From positions 130,179-194,178 of the forward strand of contig NZ_RCIO01000002.1 in NCBI RefSeq assembly GCF_004000235.1: a stretch of 64,000 bases of DNA. Direction: 5' to 3'. Positions 34,900-44,148 of the stretch are shown here, in pieces. The position numbers and the translations under genes are program-made. Source of the DNA: Mesorhizobium sp. Z1-4. GTDB taxonomy: Bacteria; Pseudomonadota; Alphaproteobacteria; Rhizobiales; Rhizobiaceae. The first letter of the stretch is position 1, and every line of letters starts with the position of its first letter. The notes under the pieces are model-generated. The model had not been told where the DNA came from and did no database searches. It saw only the letters and a program-made list of their open reading frames with translations.

Positions 34900-35176
34900 T
34901 GAACTCCCGGATGCTGCGCCAGCTGGCGTGCCCCGTTTTTGTTGGTTCCCCTTGGTCCAGACTTTCGTCTGTCAGGCGCGAAGTCAACGCGCGCCGGAGG
35001 CCCGGTGGCTTCGCCGGGTCGCGGGACGCTACCACCAGCCCGGCGCAATGTCATTGCCCCTCGTTGGCTAGTTCGGGTTCGATACGCAAGATTCTTGCGC
35101 AATTCCCCCAGCGGGAAGTCCTTCATTGCAGAAGTCGGATTGGTCGGGAAGAGCCGTTCGCAGGCGCTCCGGTCAC
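34900..35176. promoter_or_regulatory. liv operon upstream region with a 15-base palindrome
   Basis: No gene is visible in this 277-base gap. CGCAAGATTCTTGCG at 35085-35099 is a perfect inverted repeat with 7-base arms around one T, about 186 bases before livH. No T-run follows on either strand, so it looks more like an operator than a terminator. Confidence 0.45.
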
Positions 35177-36178
35177 TCATTTGACGGTAAATCCATGTGC
35201 AAAGGGATCGCGGTCGTCGATGAATATCGTGTTCAACCCGGTCATGCGCGCCCATCCGGAGATGGACGGGATGATCGCGGGTTTGCCAGCGACCTCTGTC
35301 ACGCCTTCGATTTTGCCGGTGAACCGCGAGCCGATGATGGATTCATGCGTGAAGTGCGTGCCTTGCCGCAGCCGTCCGCTGGCATGAAGCTGGGCCATAC
35401 GCGCCGACGTGCCGGTTCCGCATGGAGAGCGGTCGATTGCCTTTTCGCCGTAAAAGACGGCGTTGCGTGCGTCGGCTCCTTCGGTCTGCGGGGCGCCGGT
35501 CCACAAAATGTGCGATACACCCATGATTGCAGGGTTTTCCGGATGCGCGATCGCATAGGCCTCATTGAGCCGCTGACGCATCACAGGGCTCCAGGCGATC
35601 AGCTGAGCTGCTGTGTAGTCGGCCATGTCGCGGAAATTTTCCTGGCTTTCGACGATGGCGTAGAAATTGCCGCCGTAGGCCACGTCCACCTTGAGCGGAC
35701 CGAGGTCGGGACAGTCGACTTCAAGACCTTGCGAGTGCAGGAAGGAGGGCACGTTGGTGAGCGATACCTCTTCGACATATGCGCCCTCCTGCCGGTAGCG
35801 CGCCACAACCAGTCCGGCCGGGGTTTCGAGCCGCAACACACCCGGTTCGCGCGGGCGAACGAGCCCGTGCTCGATGGCGAAGGCTACCGTGCCGATCGTT
35901 CCGTGCCCGCACATAGGCAGGCAGCCCGACGTTTCGATGAAAAGGATCGCGATGTCGCAATCCTCTCGCGTCGGCGGGTAGAGGATCGAGCCCGACATGA
36001 CGTCGTGGCCGCGCGGCTCGAACATCAGTCCTGTTCTGATCCAGTCGAATTCCTTCAGGAAATGGGCCCGGCGGTCCATCATCGTCGCGCCGTCGAGCAG
36101 CGGGCCGCCGCCAGCGACGAGGCGGACCGGATTTCCGCAGGTATGGCCGTCGATGCAGAAAAAGGAGTGACGCGCCAT
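35177..36178 (-). CDS. 4-Hydroxyproline 2-epimerase (proline racemase family)
   Basis: This 333-residue enzyme inverts trans-4-hydroxy-L-proline to cis-4-hydroxy-D-proline using two cysteines. Both are present: Cys90 in MCGHGTIG and Cys253 in SPCGTGTSA. The Cys/Cys pair points to an epimerase or racemase rather than the Cys/Thr dehydratases. ATG 36178 is chosen because GAGGGG lies five bases upstream; the frame extends to a TTG. It is last of a three-gene set with an FAD oxidase and a DapA-family enzyme, which fits hydroxyproline degradation. Confidence 0.9.
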   Translation of the reverse strand: MARHSFFCIDGHTCGNPVRLVAGGGPLLDGATMMDRRAHFLKEFDWIRTGLMFEPRGHDVMSGSILYPPTREDCDIAILFIETSGCLPMCGHGTIGTVAFAIEHGLVRPREPGVLRLETPAGLVVARYRQEGAYVEEVSLTNVPSFLHSQGLEVDCPDLGPLKVDVAYGGNFYAIVESQENFRDMADYTAAQLIAWSPVMRQRLNEAYAIAHPENPAIMGVSHILWTGAPQTEGADARNAVFYGEKAIDRSPCGTGTSARMAQLHASGRLRQGTHFTHESIIGSRFTGKIEGVTEVAGKPAIIPSISGWARMTGLNTIFIDDRDPFAHGFTVK

Positions 36179-36186
36179 CCGACCCC

Positions 36187-37446
36187 TCAAAACCTGCTGG
36201 CGGAAAACGGCGCCAGCGGTATTGCCGGCTTCTGCCCCAGAATGAGATCACGAATCAAGCGTGCCGTAGCGGCAGCTTGCGTCAGACCGAGATGGCCGTG
36301 GCCGAAAGCGTACCAGACGCCGGGCTTGTTCGATGCGTCGATGACGGGCAGGGAATCGGGAAGCGAAGGGCGGTGGCCCATCCATTCCTTGCCGCCTTCG
36401 GTCTTCAGCCCGGGCAGGAAATCAGCGGCTTTGCGCAGCATCGCCTTTGAGCGCGCAAAGTTTGGCTGGCGCTCCAGTCCGCCGAACTCGACAGCGCCGC
36501 CCACCCTGATGCCGGTGGCTAGGGGCGAAATGACGAACCCGTGCCCGGGGAAGGAAATCTGACGGCGCAGGTCGAATGCGTCACCCGGCAGCGTCGTATT
36601 ATAGCCGCGTTCGGCTTCCAGCGGGATCGTATCGCCGAGCATGGCTGTCAGTCTGTGCGACCAGGCACCGGCAGCTATCACCAGTTCGGGGGTGCGATGT
36701 TCACCGCCGCTTTCGAGCCGCAAGCGCTGTTGTCCTCCCTTATGGGTGACAGCGACAACCCGGTCCTGCATCCACTGCGCGCCGAGGCTCTCCGCGTAAC
36801 GCCAGATGGCGCGCCCGATCTCGGCGGGGTCGGCGACATTGCTCCATCCGGGCACGAAGACGGCGCGAACGAAACGGGGCGACAGCCCGGGCTGGTACTG
36901 GGCGATTTCCTCGCCGGCCAGATGGTGGATTTCAATGCCGGCGCGCTCGCGTTCCAGCCAGCCCGGCCGGGAAGCTTCATGTTCGGCCACGCTCTCATAG
37001 AGCTCAAGGCAGCCATCCTCGCGCAGCATTGTCCGCGTACCGGAGGCGTCCATCAGGTCCATCCACTCGCCGCGCGCGAGATCCATCATCGCGGTTTGGG
37101 CGGCTACGGCCTGGTTGAATTTCGCGGCGCTGCCGGCGCGCCAGAAGCGGTAAAGCCAGCCTGCCAGCGATGGCAGGTAGGCCGGCGGGATCGCGAGCGG
37201 TCCGAGCGGATCGAGCAGCCAGCGCGGCACCTGGGCCACCATACCCTTGTGCGCAAGCGGCAGAATTTCCGAAAAGGCCAGGGCGGCGGCGTTGCCGGAG
37301 CTTGTTTCGGCACAGATACCGGTGCGGTCGATGACCTTTACCCTGATGCCGGCCTCGGCAAGGCGCGCCGCAATACAGATGCCGACGATGCCAGCACCGA
37401 TGATTGTGACGTCCCTTGCCGCCCCGGCCTCAGCCATGCGCACCAT
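36187..37446 (-). CDS. FAD-dependent D-amino acid dehydrogenase, likely D-hydroxyproline dehydrogenase
   Basis: This 419-residue DadA-type flavoprotein has the N-terminal dinucleotide motif VTIIGAGIVGICIAARLAEAG and the C-terminal HGHLGLTQAAATARLI typical of the family. It would oxidise cis-4-hydroxy-D-proline to pyrroline-4-hydroxy-2-carboxylate, passing electrons to the respiratory chain. It stands between the epimerase and a DapA-family gene on the same strand, as expected for that pathway. The start could also be GTG 37449 or ATG 37437. The substrate is inferred from context. Confidence 0.88.
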   Translation of the reverse strand: MVRMAEAGAARDVTIIGAGIVGICIAARLAEAGIRVKVIDRTGICAETSSGNAAALAFSEILPLAHKGMVAQVPRWLLDPLGPLAIPPAYLPSLAGWLYRFWRAGSAAKFNQAVAAQTAMMDLARGEWMDLMDASGTRTMLREDGCLELYESVAEHEASRPGWLERERAGIEIHHLAGEEIAQYQPGLSPRFVRAVFVPGWSNVADPAEIGRAIWRYAESLGAQWMQDRVVAVTHKGGQQRLRLESGGEHRTPELVIAAGAWSHRLTAMLGDTIPLEAERGYNTTLPGDAFDLRRQISFPGHGFVISPLATGIRVGGAVEFGGLERQPNFARSKAMLRKAADFLPGLKTEGGKEWMGHRPSLPDSLPVIDASNKPGVWYAFGHGHLGLTQAAATARLIRDLILGQKPAIPLAPFSASRF

Positions 37447-37470
37447 CACTGCTCACGTTGCTCAACGCTC

Positions 37471-38364
37471 CTACAGTGCCGGCAGCTCCGGCCGGTTTGC
37501 CATTGCTTCGCGGACCGTCTTTTCCGCTGCCTTTCGCCGCTCGCCCTCCAGCGGCAACCGCGGCATGCGCACCCGGTCACTCGAACCGAGGGCGAGGACT
37601 TCGGCCAGCTTGATGTTCTGGACGAGATATGTCGAGACGTCGAGGTCGAGCAGCGGGCGGAACCAGCGGTAGATCGCCAGCGCCTCGGCATTGCGTCCGG
37701 CCTGCATAAGCTTCCATATCGCCACCGTCTCCGCCGGGAAGGCGCAGACCAGGCCGGCCACCCAGCCGACGGCGCCCACTGAAAGCGCCTCATAGGCGAG
37801 GTTGTCGACGCCGGTCAGCACGCTGAAGCGGTCGCCGAACGCATTGATGATCTCGGTCGTGCGGCGGATGTCGTCGCAGGATTCCTTCACCGCGACAAAA
37901 AGCGGATCGTCCGCGAGTTCGGCCATCGTTTCGACCGTCACGTCGACACGGTATGCCACCCGGTTGGAGTAGATCATGACCGGCAGCCCGCCGGCGGTGG
38001 CCACCGCTTTCAGGGTCGCTACCGTTTCCTTCGGGTTGGTGTGGTAGATCGGGCTGGGCACCACCATCAGGCCATCGGCGCCGGCCTTTGCCGCCTTTTT
38101 GGCGAGTTCGGCGCCGTCGCGTGTGGCGGCTTCGTTGATCGTCAGAAGCACCGGCTTGCCGTTCGCCACCTGGCGCGCTGCCCGGAGCACATCGAGCTTT
38201 TCCTCGGTGGAAAGCATCGGTCCCTCGCCAAGCGAGCCGCAGACAATGAGCCCGTCACAGCCGGCATCCATCATCAGCCCGAAGCAGCGCTCCATCTCGG
38301 CATGATCGAGCCGGTCGTCAGCGGTGAATTTGGTCGTGACAGCCGGGAGAACGCCGGTCCACAT
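37471..38364 (-). CDS. DapA-family lyase/deaminase, likely pyrroline-4-hydroxy-2-carboxylate deaminase
   Basis: This 297-residue class I aldolase-like enzyme has the Schiff-base Lys160 (FVAVKESCDD) and Tyr132 (MIYSNR) of the DHDPS superfamily. GSLGEGP replaces the usual GTTGE-type motif. Next to a hydroxyproline epimerase and D-amino acid dehydrogenase it most likely deaminates pyrroline-4-hydroxy-2-carboxylate to 2-oxoglutarate semialdehyde. ATG 38364 has GGAGG five bases upstream; the ATG four codons earlier has none. The gene is divergent from a GntR regulator. Confidence 0.85.
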   Translation of the reverse strand: MWTGVLPAVTTKFTADDRLDHAEMERCFGLMMDAGCDGLIVCGSLGEGPMLSTEEKLDVLRAARQVANGKPVLLTINEAATRDGAELAKKAAKAGADGLMVVPSPIYHTNPKETVATLKAVATAGGLPVMIYSNRVAYRVDVTVETMAELADDPLFVAVKESCDDIRRTTEIINAFGDRFSVLTGVDNLAYEALSVGAVGWVAGLVCAFPAETVAIWKLMQAGRNAEALAIYRWFRPLLDLDVSTYLVQNIKLAEVLALGSSDRVRMPRLPLEGERRKAAEKTVREAMANRPELPAL

Positions 38365-38390
38365 ATGAGCCTCCATGCTTGATATGCATC

Positions 38391-38442
38391 TGATATATCA
38401 ATTTCCGGCGCGTTTTGTCAACGGGATTCCGATCTGATATAT
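38391..38442. promoter_or_regulatory. Candidate GntR operators
   Basis: TGATATATCA at 38391-38400 is a perfect 10-base palindrome. The word TGATATAT recurs at 38435-38442, 44 bases on, and a related TTGATATGCATC stands just before the first. They lie between the divergent GntR gene and the DapA-family gene and probably control both. Confidence 0.55.
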
Positions 38443-38465
38443 TTGGCGTACATCAGGAGCGGCAA

Positions 38466-39134
38466 ATGATTTCAGATGCAGTTGCAGACGTGCCATTGCG
38501 CGAGGAACCGGCCTCGGCGCGCGCCTACAGGGCACTGGAACGCATGATCGTCACCCTTGAGCTGCCGCCGGGATCGGTAGCCACGGAAGGTTCGCTGATC
38601 ACGCGGCTGGGGCTTGGGCGTACGCCGGTGCGCGAGGCGATCCAGCGGCTTGCCTGGGAAGGCCTTGTCGATGTGCGGCCGCGCGCCGGGCTTGGCATCG
38701 CGCCTTTGCATGGCGGCGACTGGGTGAAGGTGATCGATGCGCGGCGCGGCGCCGAGGTCGTGCTGGCGCGCTCGGCCGCCCGGTTCGTGACCCACGAAGC
38801 CGCGGCGCTTTTCCGCGATGCAGCGCTGGCGATGCAGAAAGCTGTCGTCACTGGAAACGTGATCGCCTTTCTGGAAGCGGACAAGCAGCTCGATGCGGCG
38901 ATGGCCGTTGCATCCGACAACCCTTTCGCCGCGCAGCTCGTGGCGCCGCTGCAAACCCATAGCCGGCGTTTCTGGTACCGCTATCAGAGCGACACGGGCC
39001 TGGCGGATGCCGCGGCAGGTCATCTGGGTATTATCCGCGCGGTGACAGAAGGCGACGTTGAGGGAGCCGGCGCCGCCATGGGCAGCCTCATGGATCTGCT
39101 CAGGGCCAATGCGGAAGCAGTGATGCGCGCATAA
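38466..39134 (+). CDS. GntR-family (FadR-type) transcriptional regulator
   Basis: This 222-residue regulator has a winged helix at about 20-75 (LERMIVTLELPPGSVATEGSLITRLGLGRTPVREAIQRL) and an all-helical FCD-type effector domain after it. ATG 38466 has AGGAG eight bases upstream; the longer frame is rejected. It is divergent from the hydroxyproline-type operon and very likely its regulator, parallel to HypR of Sinorhizobium. Confidence 0.9.
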   Translation: MISDAVADVPLREEPASARAYRALERMIVTLELPPGSVATEGSLITRLGLGRTPVREAIQRLAWEGLVDVRPRAGLGIAPLHGGDWVKVIDARRGAEVVLARSAARFVTHEAAALFRDAALAMQKAVVTGNVIAFLEADKQLDAAMAVASDNPFAAQLVAPLQTHSRRFWYRYQSDTGLADAAAGHLGIIRAVTEGDVEGAGAAMGSLMDLLRANAEAVMRA

Positions 39135-39164
39135 AAGACCGCCCGCGCGTCGGCGCGGGCGGTC
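39133..39164 (-). terminator. Terminator, probably for mmsA
   Basis: GACCGCCCGCGC and GCGCGGGCGGTC form a perfect 12-base stem around GTCG. On the minus strand it is followed by TTTTATG, so it best fits termination of mmsA transcripts. The start of the element touches the GntR stop codon. Confidence 0.75.
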
Positions 39165-39176
39165 CGGTTCTGAAGA

Positions 39177-39216
39177 TTCATCGTCGCGACGGGAACTCGG
39201 CGCCGTCTTTGATGCC
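39177..39216 (-). pseudogene. Relic of a duplicated mmsA 3' end
   Basis: On the minus strand this reads GIKDGAEFPSRR then a stop. The intact mmsA ends GIKDGAEFVIPTMN about 102 bases upstream in the same direction. The two DNA segments match over roughly 40 bases with a one-base gap. It looks like the remnant of a tandem duplication or of an older mmsA end. It is too short to be a gene. Confidence 0.6.
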
Positions 39217-39274
39217 CAGCCGCCCGCCCGCAGCCGTCAAACGGCGAGGACGGGCAAACAGGCAAACTGTCGGG

Positions 39275-40771
<1,497 letters not shown>

Positions 40772-40844
40772 GGCCTATCTCCCTTGTTCCGTTGGCAGCA
40801 TTGAACGCCTTCGCATTGCTGAATGCAACGCGAGCCCAAAATCA

Positions 40845-40889
40845 GCAGATGTGCAGAATTTAATGTACGATCGCAGATGTGCATGATTT
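40845..40889. promoter_or_regulatory. Direct-repeat operator candidate between mmsA and its LysR regulator
   Basis: GCAGATGTGCAGAATTT (40845-40861) and GCAGATGTGCATGATTT (40873-40889) differ at two of 17 positions and are spaced 28 bases start to start. The spacing and location between divergent genes suit LysR binding. Confidence 0.6.
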
Positions 40890-40931
40890 CGTGCAAATGA
40901 TAAGGATCTGAAGTCCAATCGGGAGGTAGCG

Positions 40932-41813
40932 ATGAACTGGGACGATGTGCGGGTATTCCTTGCCGTTGCCCGCGCCGGACAGATCCTCGGCGCGGCACGC
41001 AGGCTCGGCCTCAACCATGCCACGGTGTCCAGGCGGGTGGCGGCGCTGGAGGAGGCGCTCGGCGCGAAGCTGTTTCAGCGGCTGACGACGGGCACCGAGC
41101 TGACACCAGCCGGCCAGCGCTTTCTGCCGGTCGCGGAACGCATGGAGACCGACATGATCGCCGTGCGTGCGGATCTCGCCAGCGAGGGCGACGAGATCGC
41201 CGGTCCGGTCCGCATCGGCGCACCCGACGGGTTCGGGGTTGCGTTTCTGGCCTCCAGGCTTGGCGAACTGACGGCGAGGCATCGCGACCTCACGATCCAG
41301 CTGGTGCCGGTTCCGCGTTCGTTTTCGCTGTCGCGGCGCGAGGCCGACATTGCGATCACCGTCGAACGCCCGGCCGAGGGGCGGCTGGTGGCGGGCAAGC
41401 TGGTCGATTATTCGCTCGGTCTTTATGCCTCCAAGGATTATCTGGAGCGGTTCGGGCGGCCGGAGGCGGCCGAGGCGCTCGCCGGTCACAGGCTGATCGG
41501 CTATGTGCCCGACCTGATCATCAACCCGTCGCTCGACTATGCCACCGAGTTCTGGCGCGGCTGGGAAACGAACTACGCGATCTCCTCCGCACTGGGGCAG
41601 GTGGAGGCGGTGCGCTCGGGTGCAGGCATCGGTATCCTGCACACGTTTATCGCGCGCTCGCTGCCAGAACTCGTGCCTATAGAGGCGGTTGCGCCCATTC
41701 GCCGTGCCTACTGGCTTGTTTATCACGAGTCGGTACGGCCCATGCGCCGTATCCAGGCTGTGTCGAGCTTTATCTCCGAGGTTGTGGACCGCGAGAGAGG
41801 CCTGTTTCTCTGA
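40932..41813 (+). CDS. LysR-family transcriptional regulator beside mmsA
   Basis: This 293-residue regulator has an N-terminal winged helix (MNWDDVRVFLAVARAGQILGAARRLGLNHATVSRRVAALE) and an effector domain from about 90. The ATG follows GGGAGG. It is divergent from mmsA and probably regulates it. The WDDVRVFLAVARAG start is shared by many LysR regulators of the same subgroup in this order. Confidence 0.9.
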   Translation: MNWDDVRVFLAVARAGQILGAARRLGLNHATVSRRVAALEEALGAKLFQRLTTGTELTPAGQRFLPVAERMETDMIAVRADLASEGDEIAGPVRIGAPDGFGVAFLASRLGELTARHRDLTIQLVPVPRSFSLSRREADIAITVERPAEGRLVAGKLVDYSLGLYASKDYLERFGRPEAAEALAGHRLIGYVPDLIINPSLDYATEFWRGWETNYAISSALGQVEAVRSGAGIGILHTFIARSLPELVPIEAVAPIRRAYWLVYHESVRPMRRIQAVSSFISEVVDRERGLFL

Positions 41814-41904
41814 CCTGCCGGGCGGGTGCTTGGCACTGCCTCCTGCGATGGGGTAGTTTTCGCGGCTGTGATCGAGCGCGGGAAACCAATGCGGCCGGCT
41901 GGGG

Positions 41905-44148
41905 ATGAGTTCAGTTACGCATAGTACGGAAACGGGGCGTACCGTGCAGCCGTGCAAGGCTGGCGCGGGAGCGCGACTGGGCGTGCTGCTGGGTGCACTT
42001 CTTGTGCTCGCTGCCTGCGGCACGCGCCTCGACGTGCTTGTGTCCTGTGCAGACGAGCCCGGCAGCTTCGACTGCGTTGCGCCGACGCCGTCCACGAGTG
42101 GATATGCGGAGGCGACCACGGTTGCGGTGCCGTCACGCTCACCGCGTCAACGCGATGCCATCGACAGCGAATACGAGCGGCGTTTCGTTGCACTTCTTGC
42201 GGCCAACCGCCTGTCGCACATGAACGAGGCCAATGGCATCGGCCCACATGGCAGATCCTATCTCGACGTCGGCAGCCACAGCTTCCAGACCGACTACCGT
42301 GCGGTTCGCGACATCGCGTCCGCTGTCGGCGCGCCGCTCGAGCCGCTTGCGATTGCCGCGGGCAAGCGCCCGGCAGTCCGCTATTTCACGTACCCGTGGC
42401 GCACATCGCGCAATGTGATCTACCTCGGCAAAGGCAGCAGCCTCACAAGACAAAAGACCTTCTTCTTCTCCGGTTTGCAGGCAAGAAGGGTTCTGATCGA
42501 GCTGGTGCCCGTCGACAATATGCCCGGCAGCATCACGGGCAGTTGCGACGGCGCGATGGCCTTGCGCGCGGCCGGCCGCGCCCGCGATTTTGCGGCAGGT
42601 TCGCGCATTCGCATCCCGGTCGGCGGTGCCGAGCGCGGCACAGTGCTGGAACCCGATGTCGCGCTGACGCGCTGCGATTTTACCTATGAGACGCAAGCCG
42701 GCACCTATGCCGCCCCGCTCACCCTGCTGCGTGAAGAAACGTCGGACCCGACCCTGGCCGCTTTCGACAGCCGCTACGAAGTGTGCGGCGAGCCCAAAGA
42801 AGAGCGTCTGAGCGCACTTCAGAAAGCCTTCTTCAAGAGCAGCTGGCTCTCGCAGACTTGTGCCATACCGGCGGGGCGACCGGAGCTGCTCGACGATGAA
42901 CGAGCCGGATTCAACGCCAAGGTGAAGGCGCTGCTCGGCCGGCCGCTGCCTGCGCGCGCCTATGAGGAAGCCAATCCCGAATGGCCGCTCAACTTTTCCC
43001 GCGCGCCGAAGCTTTCGCTGATCTACGTGTCATACCTCGACATCAAGGCCGATTTCTCGGGCCGGGTGATCGAGCGGCTGCTGCGCTGGCACGCGGCGCG
43101 CGGCACCAAAATCCGCGTCATGGTGACCGATATTTTGCAGCGCGAGAAAGACAAAGCGCTGCTCTACAAGCTTGCCGCCGATTACCCCAATGTGCGGCTT
43201 CAGGAATTCGCCTGGACACCACCTGCGGGGTCAGCGGCGGAGCAGCAGATCTACCGTCTTTTGCGCACGCATCACGTCAAGATGCTCGGCGCGCTGTCGA
43301 CGGAGCCCGGGCGATCGGCCGCGATCATCGGCGGGCGCAACATCCATGACGGTTTTCTGTTCGACGCGCCGGTCGACCTTACGGGTTTCGAGGGGCTCTA
43401 CCAGCACAGCAGCGGGGAATCATCGCTCAGCCTGCATTACTACGCGAACTACAATGATTTCGAGGTCGCCTATCGCGATGAAGTCACTGTACGCCGCCTG
43501 ATGGCGCAGCTTTCCACGCTTTGGCACCGCGACACCGAAACGACGATGGTGCGGCCCTACAGCGTTGCCGTGGAAGGCTACTCGGACGGCACAAGGCAAC
43601 GGGCACGCCATTTCCTGTCCGTACCGTATGCGGACGGGCGCGCGCTCGAGCGCTCCTATGTCGAATTGATCGACGCCGCGCGCAAGACGATCGAGTTCGT
43701 CAATCCCTACCTCAACCCGACACCGGCGATTGCCGCTGCGATCGACCGCGCGCTCGAGCGCGGGGTTCGGATCACGGTCATAGGACGCATCGATCTCAAG
43801 GGCGATCTCGGCGGCACGGTACTGACCGCGCTCAACGAGCTGTTCGTGGAAAAATATGCCGACCGCATCGCGCTTTACGAATACAGGGTTCCCGACCTAC
43901 TGCTGCACGCCAAGCTGATGATGATCGACCGTGAATTCGTGTCGATCTCGTCGGTCAATCTCAACCACCGCTCATTCATTCACGACACCGAGAACGGAAT
44001 GGTCGCGCTCGACCGGCGGCTTTACCGCCGTATTAAGGCTGTGTTCGAGGGCTACCGCGCCAAGTCGGTGCGGCTCTCGTCGGATGTCGAGATTCCAAGC
44101 CTCTACCGGGCGCTTTTCCGCAAGAAGCTGATCCGCGAAGCTATGTAG
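41905..44148 (+). CDS. Phospholipase D/cardiolipin-synthase-like lipoprotein
   Basis: This 747-residue protein has an N-terminal lipobox (LLVLAACG, Cys about 38), so it is likely a lipoprotein facing the periplasm. The C-terminal half holds two PLD-type domains. The first motif is altered: THHVKMLGALSTEPGRSAAIIGGRN (about 453-477) keeps His and Lys but lacks the usual Asp at the expected place. The second, HAKLMMID at about 667-674, is intact and followed by SISSVNLNHRSFIHDTENG. It should act on phosphodiesters, perhaps phospholipids. The 3' end overlaps the convergent acyl-CoA synthetase by eight bases. Confidence 0.85.
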   Translation: MSSVTHSTETGRTVQPCKAGAGARLGVLLGALLVLAACGTRLDVLVSCADEPGSFDCVAPTPSTSGYAEATTVAVPSRSPRQRDAIDSEYERRFVALLAANRLSHMNEANGIGPHGRSYLDVGSHSFQTDYRAVRDIASAVGAPLEPLAIAAGKRPAVRYFTYPWRTSRNVIYLGKGSSLTRQKTFFFSGLQARRVLIELVPVDNMPGSITGSCDGAMALRAAGRARDFAAGSRIRIPVGGAERGTVLEPDVALTRCDFTYETQAGTYAAPLTLLREETSDPTLAAFDSRYEVCGEPKEERLSALQKAFFKSSWLSQTCAIPAGRPELLDDERAGFNAKVKALLGRPLPARAYEEANPEWPLNFSRAPKLSLIYVSYLDIKADFSGRVIERLLRWHAARGTKIRVMVTDILQREKDKALLYKLAADYPNVRLQEFAWTPPAGSAAEQQIYRLLRTHHVKMLGALSTEPGRSAAIIGGRNIHDGFLFDAPVDLTGFEGLYQHSSGESSLSLHYYANYNDFEVAYRDEVTVRRLMAQLSTLWHRDTETTMVRPYSVAVEGYSDGTRQRARHFLSVPYADGRALERSYVELIDAARKTIEFVNPYLNPTPAIAAAIDRALERGVRITVIGRIDLKGDLGGTVLTALNELFVEKYADRIALYEYRVPDLLLHAKLMMIDREFVSISSVNLNHRSFIHDTENGMVALDRRLYRRIKAVFEGYRAKSVRLSSDVEIPSLYRALFRKKLIREAM

